From assembly GCA_032207245.1 (NCBI GenBank), contig CM063499.1, forward strand, positions 41,850,824-41,914,823: a stretch of DNA of 64,000 nt, read 5' to 3'. The notes under the pieces are model-generated. The model ran no database searches. It saw only the letters and a program-made list of their open reading frames with translations, and was not told where the DNA came from. This document shows, in pieces, positions 22,966 through 35,200 of this stretch (position 1 is the first letter of the stretch; each line of letters starts with the position of its first letter). Source of the stretch: Pardosa pseudoannulata. Lineage: Eukaryota; Arthropoda; Arachnida; Araneae; Lycosidae. Position numbers and translations under genes: made by a program.

Positions 22966-23372
22966 TACTTCCAAATCAGGAAGAAAGTTTTTAAATGACC
23001 TCTAATCCTTTATTTCATAGATTGACCACCATTTAATTTGCAAATTAACTTTTGATCACTCCTGCTCTAGGGGAATATTGAAAGTTGTATCAAGCTTAAT
23101 GTGTACAAAGCAGATTGATTCATATCAATTTTATTTTCACATAATGATAACACTACAATGGCATAAAGTACAACGTGGTGATCAACAGCATGAGGAATTA
23201 CCAGTTTAATTTAAGCAATGCTAGACCTGATTGAGCCATAACAAGAAATATATCAAACACATTTATTTATTTCTTCGTATTTTCGAAACAATCTTAATTG
23301 TTTTATAATTTCATCAACTAACACAATATAAATATGATTTATCAAAGTAAAATGACTAAGAAAGATTATTAC

Positions 23373-23486
23373 TTCCGATGATTCTGAAGAATAGTTTCGT
23401 AAAATTAATTCAGAGACGGACGGCACATTTCGAAATAGTCCAGTGGAACCTAAAAGTAAGGGGCAATAATACTTTAGTGAATTCAT
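23373..23486 (-). CDS. candidate first exon with mitochondrial presequence
   Basis: An ATG-initiated frame of 38 codons ending at a GTAATA donor in phase 0. It reads MNSLKYYCPLLLGSTGLFRN and later ILRNYSSESSE: basic and hydroxylated residues without early acids, which looks like a mitochondrial targeting sequence. It lies upstream of the BolA exons on the same strand. It could be the BolA first exon, but the exon for the first BolA helix between them is missing and the donor is weak, so this is a guess. Confidence 0.28.
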
Positions 23487-24482
23487 TTTAAAATTTATTA
23501 TTTGGTAAATAATTAATAAAAACTGAAAAAATATTAAGTTGTATTAATAAATACAAACCAATTAATTTGAAATGCCTAAAGATACTCATTTCTCACTCTT
23601 CCTTTGAATTGCAGGAAAAAATTTAAAAACGATGAAACTCAAGCTAAACGCGGATTTATTTGTAAACAATTTCCGTAGGTTGCCACTCTCAATACCAAAT
23701 TCATAAAAAAACAACTCATGACGAGATCATTCAGCTATAGGTTAAAATTATGTATTACTCATTATAAAACAAATACTACTATGAAAACTTCTAATTCTTA
23801 TTTAAGGCCGGTCTCACCAAAGTCGTTTAATGGCTAACCGTGATTAACCCATGGAGCAAAGGGGGGGGAGGGAATTATCATTATAAAATAATTCCCTTCC
23901 CCCCACAATGGTTGATATTTATTCTATACTTATTTTTGTTTTCTCATATCCGTATTATAGAAAAACTATTGTTATTGACCATAAATTAGACTATTATTTC
24001 TCGATTGATGTTTGTGTCTGTTTGAATACGATAATTTGAGCATGTGTAGACTAATAAGATAATATTTTGAATGCAAGCATTATAGCAGAAATACAGCTTG
24101 CTATTGACTTGTGTAGCACCGAAAACAGGAATCAGTAGTTACTATCAACTATATGTCAAAATCTTATTCTGTGTATGTGCGGTTATCTTCTCACAAACCG
24201 CTGGACACAGAATGACGCTAAAAGTACCAAATGATGGGAAATAACCCGATGAAGTAAAGCATTTATGTTATTGATATTCTGAAATTCCGATTAGCTGAAT
24301 TAGGCATGATATACCTCCTTTCTTTCCCTCTCTATACCACTGGCTCTCCCTGGTCAAGGGTAAGGATTTTGTTAGCTAATCTTTGGAACTGTAACTTATA
24401 TTTTTTTTATAATATAACTAGGCAAAGTGACAACATTGCCCTTGACGTCAGGTTATCAGCTGTAATAGCTGCTGCTATCAAT
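23487..24482. other. intergenic region between the divergent genes
   Basis: No coding sequence recognised. An imperfect inverted repeat of a G-rich and a C-rich tract flanks a short AT spacer at 23862-23905. The promoters of both neighbouring genes should lie between about 23.4 and 25.6 kb. Confidence 0.4.
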
Positions 24483-24588
24483 GAGTAATCGCATTAGCGA
24501 TTACTCAGTGTCTTTTACAGGGTACAGAGAACTCACTAGTGAGCTCTCTGTGAGCTCACTAGTGAGCTAGAAAACAGCTGTTTTCTAG
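24483..24588. other. cluster of four consecutive palindromes
   Basis: In 106 bp there are: GAGTAATCGC-ATTA-GCGATTACTC (24483-24506, perfect); AGAGAACTCACT with its near complement (24526-24549, one mismatch); AGCTCACTAGTGAGCT (24553-24568, perfect); and a perfect 22-bp palindrome centred on CAGCTG with arm CTAGAAAACAG (24567-24588). No transposon ends recognised. Confidence 0.9.
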
Positions 24589-24794
24589 TTAAAGTGTTAT
24601 TCCTGCTTTAGAAATAGTATCACTACTGGTTTTAAATATATCTGATACCTTGTTTTTAATGGTTAAATAAGTAATGTCTTTTTCATCATTTTAATTTTTT
24701 TAACTGAAAGTTTTGTTTAAAAGGAAACAAACAATTCAATCAATAAACACACACACACACCTTATGTACGCATATGTGTGTGTACAGAAATATA

Positions 24795-24799
24795 TATAT

Positions 24800-24868
<69 letters not shown>
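24795..24868. repeat. (AT)n microsatellite
   Basis: About 65 bases of nearly pure alternating TA after a short 'tatatatatttctg' lead. Confidence 0.97.
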
Positions 24869-24870
<2 letters not shown>

Positions 24871-25617
24871 AAGAAGTATTATATGTAATAGTTATTTTTC
24901 TATTTAATTAACGAAATAAAAAAAATAATAAAGGAATGAATTTATATAACTTTAAACTTTATTCGCCATGTTAATCTCTTTATTTTAACAAAGTGAATTT
25001 TTATCCAGTGTCAACATTACTTAAAATTCGTAATTTCGACTAAATGTGAATAATTCCTTGTAATTCTTTTACTTTATAGTTATGAAACATCAACAACGTA
25101 AACAATACAGCAGCAAACATTTTTATTTTTACTTTTACTGCCGAAGTTTATCAACTTAGTTTCAACAATTTTAGTCAATTTTAAAAGTCGTATAAATTCC
25201 ATTTCATCAAACTCAAATGGATTTTTAGAGTCTTTCAATCGTCAATTAATTTTCTACGAAATTTTAAATTCTACGATTCTACGCGCTTCAAGAAGCTCTG
25301 ACATCTTTATGTGATTCTCAATTACTTATGAAAGCTCTACGAGGTCTTACAACATTTTAGGATAACTTCCACAACTTTGTGAAGCAGACTGCCGAAAAAG
25401 TTCTAGCCTACATCGAAATTTTAAAAAGTTGTGATTACAATTCCCCACCTGATCTAGTTGTGATTAGAACGTTCCAGCCTGCATCTGGTCCTTAATTGAC
25501 ACGAAAAATTGCATATGTAAGTGGCAACAACTTTGTTTGTTTTCTCAAAATCTCGATATCGGGACCACGGATTTGGATATTCAAACGTTATTGCTTTTGA
25601 AACTAAGTGCTTAAGCA

Positions 25618-25622
25618 ATGTC
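25618..25622 (+). CDS. POLR2I: RPB9 exon 1, coding part (predicted start)
   Basis: ATGTC directly before a perfect GTAAGT donor. Joining it to the next exon gives M-S-F-T-Q-K-S-G-P in frame, which fits the short variable N-terminus of animal RPB9. The next exon has no in-frame ATG, so a separate start exon is required. The 5' untranslated part extends upstream by an unknown amount. Chosen by phase and splice site only. Confidence 0.6.
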
Positions 25623-28600
25623 GTAAGTTTATTGTTATTATTATTTATTTTATAAATGTCTATGTAATCTCTAAATGAAAAATATGTATTAAGTTGATTT
25701 ATAATAGTTCAAATTCGATAAATAAAATAATTAGGATGATTCAAATAGTTTGAAATCAGTATATGAGAATTATTCGTAAAGTAAATGTAATTGTATCGAA
25801 TTTACGTCGTCAAAAACATCTCTATAGGGGATGAGTTTGGAAGTCATGGAAAATCATGGATTTAGACAATGGATTAATTTTGTCATGGAAAGTCTTGATT
25901 TTTCAAGTAAAATGAGTGAAAGTCATGGATACTCTAAACTACCTGATTAAAAAAAATGCATTGAATTGTTTAATTCTATTTTTACTTGTCATTTGGCTGA
26001 AGTTACTAAGTTTGGTATTTATGTATTATCCTATTGCCAAGTAAAATTCGTTCACGAAGGAAACTCAAAGCAAGAAAGCTTAATGGGTGGGTAAATGTAT
26101 ATTATAATGGATTTTTCTTAAATTGTAGATTAAAATTTTATTAGTATAATAATAATAATTTTTTAATAAAAATGAGTTAAGATTTTTGCACAAAATATAA
26201 GTTTATCTCTAGGGATGTTGTATATAAACATCATAGGGTTATATTTGACTATTATTCATGGTCACCTGGATAATACCAAAGTACCCTGAATTCAAATTGG
26301 AAACATTTTGATTGACAAATTGCTATATGATTAAACTTAGGTATGTAGATACAACAATTTATTTTTATGTATGTGAGTTTATTAACACTTATAAAGTAAG
26401 TTTATAGTTTTTTATGATAAAATTCCTGTAATTTCTCTAAAAGCATTTATTTTATTTGCATATACATCAGAAGTTTTATTCATATATACTTTAACGAAAG
26501 CTTTTTAAAGTCATGGAAAATGATGTGCTAAATCAGGGAAAGTCATGAAAAGTCAAGGATTTGAAAAATTTTATTTTGGCAGATACCCTGTATTTAGGAA
26601 ATTTTTATTCTTCAAAAATGTATTCTGAGCTTTAATATTCTTTTCCTTCCCTGTTCTCATGATTACGTTTTCCACAGGTTCACCCAAAAAAGTGGACCAG
26701 TAAATGCTGCTGGACCTGGTTTTGTTGGAATCAAATTCTGTCAAGAATGGTATTTATAAACTTTTTAATATTTGGGAAGGTAAATTCCAAGTTCCGGGGC
26801 CCCTCTGCCATGTTTTTGGCTCTATTTTTGTACGAGTGATCGCCAAATTGTCGCCAAGTGATGTTTACAATTTGTGTATTAAGTTTATACCCAATTTCAA
26901 AGCATGTTTTGAATAAGAAAAGGTTTGAAATTTTGTTAAGATGAATACAAATTTAAATTTAAGTTTTTAATGTATTTAAAGGTGCTTTTGTACTGTTTAT
27001 TGAACTAAACAGTGAGGAATTTTTGCAATAAGTGCAAATTAAGCAAAATATAAGCATTAGTTGGTTATATTTAGGCAATTATGCTTATATAATATTTAAA
27101 AATCTGGTTGCTATTTAATGAAATTATTTTAAAACTATCAAAAGATTAAAAAGTAATAAAGTACGGTACAAATTACTTATAAAAATTATTAGTTTAAAAT
27201 GGAAATATGAGAACGAAGTAAATGTTTTAAATAAATAATAAATTTTTAGCTTAAAATTCTGAAGAAATTAAGGGAGTGAAATGATTTTTCTTATCTAAGT
27301 GAGGTAAAGCTCTCATTGATCTTCTGTAACAATAACGGTAGATGGTCATAATAAAATTTATTTTTATTACTTAGCATATCACTTTTAACAATGTAATACA
27401 CTATAAAATAATATAGTTTAAAATTATTTCTTCTTCATTTTGTATTAAATTAAGATACAATTTTGAATAAAGTTCAAAAAGCAGTAAATAAAAAAATATA
27501 AATGTGAAATATAACATTACTTGTTACTCTTTGAAAATTAAGCATAAAATATAAAATAAATAAAGCGCTAACCTAATTTAAGTATCCTGAGTTGTTGGTT
27601 GATATACATGTTTGATCTGATTTAAAAAATCCTGAAAAGCATCTTGCGGATTTTCTTTCATTTTCCCCCACATAAATTCACAAAGGTACGAATCAAATTG
27701 ATTTTCACGATTGCGAACTGAGCGGAGGGACCTTTTAATTGAGCTCCACAAGCCCTCAATTGTACTGGTGTATTCTTCCAGTATTAAATTTAAAAAACGA
27801 AAAAAAAACCACGAGAGCTCAGGCAAAATGGGTAAACACATCCATAGTACAGTCGAAATGGACAAAGACTTGAAATGGATGCTAGAAAATCCAAATTCAG
27901 CAGTCTTGGAGTATTGTTAGTTACAGGAACCAATAAGGGTCAGATATTCAAATCACATGTCATTTCCCCAATACCCTAAAATAAAGGCACCGATTGACAC
28001 CCCCACCTTTTTTAGGGGGTGGTGGAAGAGTCCGAAAAGAAGAGCAAGGTTTGACAGAAAATAGGGTTCTAGAATTTGGTGATATCTCCCACACTTGGCG
28101 TCCCCACTGAACTGGGTTCCGGGAGCCCCATAAACTTGGAAACTGCCTTTGGGAATAATTTGATGTATTGTCAGGCTGTTAAATGTATGATTTTTGTAAG
28201 AAGTAAAACAGTTAAATTTTGAGCAATAATATTTTTAGTACTACTCTTTTTTTATGAAAATAATAATAATACAGCTATTTGTTATAAAGAATCTATGTAG
28301 TGTAATATATCTGATGTATTATAATGTATGTGAATTAATATCTTCAATACTATAGTTATTTGAAACAAATTTTAAAAAATCTATATATATATATAAAAAT
28401 GAATTTGTGTCTGTCTGTAATCAATAGACTCAAAAACCATGCATCCAATCGCCGTGAAAAGTTGAGAAATGTTTAGGTACATCCCTGGGAAGGTTTTTGT
28501 AAATTTTTAACATTCGAAATCCATTCCTTTCTCCTTTTTCGAGCATTTCATGTCATTATTCCAAGCATTATTTTCCCCGGTTAAAAGAAAACGATTAAAT

Positions 28601-29124
28601 TTTTAATTTATTGCATGATAACTAAGTGAAAGAAGAGATATTTCTAGCAATGTGACATCATCCCAAGTAATTGTTTTAAATGCAGTTTTCCTCGGTTAAA
28701 AGCAGGAGATTAAAATTTTTAATTTATCACATAATACATAGGTGAAAATGATATTTTTCTATCATTATGACGTCATTCCTTTAAATATCTCATTTATTTA
28801 TTTCTTATTTTATATTATTTAAACATCGTCTGCGTAGTATCCATTCGATTTGACCTGGAAATTGAGATATAAAGTGATTCACTTTCATTTCTATGTGACG
28901 CAAATTATAGCATTTTTATATGAGAACTAATTTTAAATTTAATTCTTGGTTCATTTTTATGTTACAATGAAATGCTTATCAACAATATTCTAAGTACAAA
29001 AAGTACAAATTTCAGTGACTCTCATGGCCAAATAAAACCTATCATTTTATATAGTTATCTTCATATTCATATGGTTGTCGATATGAATGTGTGTTTCTGT
29101 TTCATACAAAACCCTGTGCGATGT

Positions 29125-29173
<49 letters not shown>

Positions 29174-29177
29174 ACTT

Positions 29178-29225
<48 letters not shown>

Positions 29226-32200
29226 TATAAATTTCCTTAAATTTTGGAAAACATTTATTACTACCAACAAAACTAACACTGTTGCTGTCAAAACCTGTGC
29301 TTCCTATTCTATCACGTAATATCTCAAGATCTGTTAACTTTGCTAATCAACGTACAGTAGTAATACAGTAATGCAATTTAGGGTTAAGCTTATATTTTAC
29401 AATAAAAAAAGTTTAAGCAAATTTAATATAAGACACAAACTCAATGCAGATTTAATTGTTAGCTTGTATTTTATAAATATTAATTTTTAAAATTTCAAGT
29501 AATCTGATGAAGAGTTAAAAAACTTTAATAGAACAAAGTTTGTTTCAAATTTTAAAAACTGGATGAAGTCAGCAGTTCTAAATCTTTTTTGCAACCTTAC
29601 ACTTAGTATATGTTCGAGGCACATTATGATGCTGAAGCCCCCAGTTTCAGTACCATGCAGGTAGTGAATTAGTCATACATCATGGTAGATACAAAAACAA
29701 GTCTTTATTTTAATAAAGGTGTGGTGCCAATGGCAGACAACTTAAATTGTAACTTTTATCAAATGGGTAGTAAACTCAAATCAATCTAAAATAAATAAAT
29801 AAATAAATAAAAATCAATCAATCAGTCTAAAAAATAAGAAAAAATGAAATTATTATTTGCAAAGATCAATTATGAATTTTTACTGTTTATTACTTCCTGG
29901 TACAAAGTATTATTATAAAATATTTGGATTTTTTAAGGTAATTTTTTTTTTTTTAGATTCTAGAATAAATTTAAAAAAGTGGTATTTTTTGATTTTTGAA
30001 ATTCTGATGAGATCGTAAATGATTAAATATTAAGAAAAGTAATAGAAATAAATTTAAAATTAGTTTTTTTATGATACATATTTTTTTAGAATTTACAAAA
30101 TTTTTCCTAAAGCACCAAATTAAGATTTTTTGTCTTATTTTTTTTTAATTTTTAGAATTTTAAATTTTTATTTAGTAGTAATTTTAATTATGAACTCTAG
30201 GGTGAGGAAATAAAAATTTACAAAATATTAGGGAAATGTGATTCAAGTATTAACACTACTTTATTGATATCTGCTCTTTTTATAACCATTCATTATCTTT
30301 TAAACTTTTTTTTTAGCAACAACATGTTATATCCTAGGGAAGACAAAGAAAATAAAGTTCTCTTGTATGCAGTAAGTCTTAACCTTTTCCAGATATTATT
30401 ATTGTTTTTTAAATAATGAATCAAAATATATTTATTTTTAATTATCTATTTTTATTGGTTAAGTATTAAATATGAGCCCTTTTTTACTAAGTCTTTGTAT
30501 GAAGGTGATTTACATTATTATATTCTCAACAATATGTTGTGTACTGCACAGGCCCCACAGCAGAATACTTTTCAATGTTCTGCAACAGGCTTTCAGATAA
30601 TCAAAAATGTTCTGCGGGAGATATATTTATTATATATTTACTCTCCCACAATATTATTCCTCTTGTGGTACATTTTCATCTTTACCAATATGTATAACTA
30701 AAAATATTTAATAAAACAGTGCTATCTGAAATGTAAAAAAATATTTGTATTGAAACCAAGGCATTAACATAAAATTTACTGTCCTGTCAATTACTTTTGA
30801 CGTAAGATATTTTGAGATATCACTATGAGGATAAAAATGGGACTGATAATTTGGCCCAAACAATAATGCAAGGCAAGTTTTTAGGATAGGAGGATCGCGA
30901 GCTATCTATCACACTTATAGGGTGTAGGGAAGACAAAGAAATGACAACTCTCCCAAAGGGTTATTGCCTGCAAATTTGGCAAGGCACTGGAAATTACAAG
31001 TAAACCTTAGTACTCTTAAATTTGTAGTTTCCTTTAAAAATATTTTGTCATAATTTTTTCTCACTGTTTGTATAAAGCTTGGAACTGCCACTTGTACCCC
31101 CCCCCCCTTCTGCGATTCTTTCCTACTTACGGAAAACCATCAATATATATGTATATATATATCTATATGTGTGTGTGTGTGTGTTTGTGTGTATTTTAAG
31201 GAAAAAAGTTTTTCTATGAGCCGCGATTGTTCTGCAGCAGAGCCAGTTGTTCTGCGATGTGCATAACACTTTTTGGCACATTCTGCTTCGGGGTGCACAG
31301 GTTTGCAAAAAACCCACCCATTTTTTTCTGGGTAAAACCCAGTCTAAAAAGCCCAATAAAACCCACTCTAAAGCAGTTTTATTGGGTTTTTTAAAAATTG
31401 ATGATATTTTTATTTATTTTTAGAAACTGTTATCTTAGTTTTTTACCCTCTTTCAATTTTAAAGAATTATTCTTTGGAATTATATATACAGTCTATCAAA
31501 ATTCAGAAAAATATTTGCAAATCTATGGTAAATCCAGCATAACAATTCAGAAAATTTTCAATTTTTTTGTCACCAATAAAGGGATAGTGTGAAAATCCTC
31601 CCCCATTTCTCTTCTTTCATTGTGAAAAACAGATTGCATTGACTGTTGAGAAATGACCTTACTTTGTTCCTGGGACTTGACCCTTTTTTTGGCTACACAC
31701 TGATTGCTTATTACCTTTGACAAAAAGTTTCAAAAATGTTTTTTTAAATGGGGAAAGAATAGAGATAAAAAAATAATCCTTTGTTAAAATAACATTCAAA
31801 TATGTGGTATATGTCAATATATAACATTTTGTGTGGTGTCAGAGTAAACTTTTTTATAGTCTTTACACTGATTTATTTGTATTAATTAAATTATAATTTC
31901 TTGAATATTAAGTTAATAAAAATATAATCAGTTTTAGCAATTTAATCTTTTCTGAAATAAGGTACTTCCCCTGCCCTCTCCTCTTAAAACCAAATCCCCA
32001 ATAAAACCCAGAAATACCCACCTGGTTTAGGTTTTTCTTTAAAAACCTGGGTTTTTTGCAACTCTTGTACTGCATAAATTTTTTATATTGTTGCTAACAC
32101 TAGAACGCATACTCCTTTTTTATTCATCTGGACTGCCCTCCAGAATCATTTCAATTTTAGCTGGTTTTCTAAAGCATAGTAATATGTAGAATGTGCAGAA

Positions 32201-35200
32201 TTAAGTAGATATTTAAACAAGGCATTTAAATTTACCTAAATGATTTTTACTTTTGATACCAATTTAAAAAATATATCTTTGTATATAAAATTCTCCTGTC
32301 CATATGGTCGAATGGTTAGGGTGCTGACCTTTGGAACTAGAGTTCGTGGGTTCGAATACCACTAAGGCATGTATGTTTGTAGCTGTTCGGAATTGGCTTT
32401 AAGGAGTAGGTCCCAGTCTCATTAGCCCTCCCTTTGCAAAATGTAGACCATAGTGCTCCAAAACCAAACGAAACCTGTCCATGTGTTTGTAATAGAACTC
32501 CTACTAAATGGCTGGACTGATTTTGATGAAATTTTGTGCATGTAATTAAGTTGATTCAAGAAGGGTTTAGATTCACAATTTGATACGACAGAAAATTTTT
32601 TTTTTTATTGAAAATGAATGATTTTTACTTTTGATACCAATTAAAAAAATATCTTTGTATATAAAATTCTTCTGTCCATGTGTTTGTAATAGAACTCCTA
32701 AACGGCTGGACTGATTTTGATGAAACTTTGTATATGTAATTAAGTTGATTCAAGAATGGATTAGATTCACAGTTTGATCCGACAATGTTTTTTTTTATTG
32801 AAAATCCAAAACTGCATGCTGAGATAATTATAATGTCACTTGAAATATTTCACTGCCAACATATCTGGCACAGTGGTCAGTACAGTGGGCTTCAGTGAGA
32901 AGTCTTGGAGATAAAATCCCAGTACAGGCAATGTGTTAATTATAATTTAAACTAATTACGTTTGTGATGATTGTATGCGTGGTGGCATCAAGTAGTTTTA
33001 AAATAATTTTTTTGCCTTAACATATCTGTGGTGAAGTGGTCAGTACAGCTGGCTTCAATACGAGAAGTCTTGGGATGAAATCCCAGTACAGGCAATATGG
33101 GAATTTTAATTTAATCTAATTACGTTTGTGATGACTATGCGTGGTGGCATCAATTATTTTTAAAATAATTTTTTTCCTTAACATATCTGTGGTGCAGTGG
33201 TCAGTACAGCAGGCTTCAGTACGAGAAGTCTTGGGATCAAATCTCAGTACAGGCAATATGGGAATTTTAATTTAATCTAATTACGTTTGTGATGACTGTA
33301 TGCATGGTGGCATCAAGTATTTTTTTCCTTAACATATCTGTAGTGCAGTGGTCAGTACAGCAGGCCTCAGTACGAGAAGTCTCAGGATCAAATCCCAGTA
33401 CAATGTGGTAATTTTAATTTAAACTAATTACGTTTGTGATGACTGTATGCCTGGTGGCATCAAATATTTTTAAAATAATTTTTTTCTTTAACATATCTGT
33501 GGTGCAGTGGTCAGTACAGCGGGCTTCAGTGTGAGAAGTCTCAGGATCAAATCCCAGTACAGGCAATGTGGTAATTTTAATTTAATCTAATTACGTTTGT
33601 GATGACTGTATGCGTGGTGGTATCAAGTATTTTTAAAATAATTTTTTTCCTTAACATATCTGTGGTGCAGTGGTCAGTACAGCGGGCTTCAATACGAGAA
33701 AGTCTTGGGATGAAATCCCAGTACAGGCAATGTGGGAATTTTAATTTAATCTAATCACATTTGTGATGACTGTACTCAAGGAGGCGTCAAGTATTTTAAA
33801 AATGTTTATTTTCCATCAAAATGGTCCAATTTATAATTTAAAACAATTTTTAAATTTTTGGATTTACAGCGTTAAAACAAGACAACGTCTGTCAGGTCTT
33901 CTAGTTTATATATGTAAACATGCTACATGTATGTTTAAATTTTCATATTTTCAGAGTTTATAGCTTAAATTTATAAAATATTGACAACATATATGAAACT
34001 GTATTTATAGACTTTTACCCTAAACGTGCTCGGATACCTTAAGTGTATCAAAAAGATCCTATAGCAATGCACTGGGCATTTATATTTCACAAGCCGTTAT
34101 AAAGTCTAAATCTTCTGGAATTGACTCCATTCTTTTTATTCATTGAATAAATTTTAACTTGGGCTTGTTGCATCTTAAATACTTTAAATTATTCCCTTGT
34201 CCAATAAAAATGAGCAAAAATTGATTTATTACACTCGTATTTTGCATGTGTTATGTTTTCGATCAAGCCTACAAAAACTTTACTATCTGGTTTGTAAAAG
34301 TGGTAGTTTATACTTTGAATAGGCATGTTTTATACATATGAATAAATGCATGATGTATAAATTGAATAAATATGGATAAATTTAAATAAAAAGTTCATTT
34401 ATATTTAGTGATGACTGTATGAGTGGTGGCATCAAGTATTTTAAAAATAATTTCTTTTCTTTAATTTTCTATTAAAACGGTCCAATTTATAGTTTATTTA
34501 AAAACATTTTACAATTTTTGGATTTACAGCTTTAAAACAGGACAACGCCTGTCAGGTGGTCTAATATAAATATATAGTTTTAAGAATCCTTATTGGAAAA
34601 ATTTTCAGTATGAATAAATAGTTACAGAGTTAGTGCTATTTATTGCAGTATCCTATTATCTCTGCTGCATTTGAAGAATATACATTTGGTGTGTATTAAT
34701 AATTTAATGATTGAATTTAGGAAATTTTTACTTTTAATGTAAATTTTACTCATTTTATAAATTATTTTTTAGTGCAGAAATTGTGACTATCAAGAAGTAA
34801 CTAATAACAACTGTATATATGTCAACAAAATTACTCATGAAGTAGAGTAAGTTTCTGTTATTTTTATTCCACTTGTTTAAATGCAATTTCTTTACCTTTT
34901 AAAAAATTATTTCTCTGTACTTAAAATTTTCTTTAGGCATTGTTAAAATATTTTGTCCATATTAAGGTGTCTGTCTACGTTTGGAGAACTTTTTTCTTTA
35001 AACGTAAAAACTAGTTCATGTGTTTACATTTTTTGATTTATTTTTTATATTATCATAGAGAATAGCACTTAAAAAATTTATTCCTTGAGAATTTTTAATA
35101 AAATTCCTAATAAATGAAGAAAATTTAGTAAAATTTTGGGTTTTTTTCAAAAGGTATAAATTTTTAATATATTAAATTATTTCAATATTTTTTGATGTAA

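Larger units (their letters stand above)
32276..34564 (+). mobile_element. non-autonomous Helitron with duplicated ends
   Basis: The 5' end TCTTTGTATATAAAATTC occurs at 32276 and 32652, each preceded by A. The 3' ends are at 33904 (GACAACGTCTGTC hairpin, then CTAG, then T) and 34564 (ACAGG-ACAACG-CCTGT hairpin, then CTAA, then T). About 36 bp of sequence upstream of each 5' end is also duplicated, so the extra ends come from tandem duplication. The core element is 32652-33904. In RPB9 intron 3. Confidence 0.85.

Noticed and set aside
23128..23240. Alternative BolA first exon starting MAQSGLALLKLN
   Set aside because: Ends in the wrong phase for the next known exon and shows no family similarity.
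26704..26916. Open frame overlapping RPB9 exon 2 starting [10 protein letters not shown]
   Set aside because: Out of frame with the conserved [12 protein letters not shown] and runs through the splice donor.
28972..29319. Poly-proline / poly-glycine open frame
   Set aside because: Created by the poly-C tract only; sits inside an RPB9 intron.
32866..33775. True tRNA genes in the tandem array
   Set aside because: Box motifs are present but no cloverleaf with a paired acceptor and anticodon stem can be drawn.
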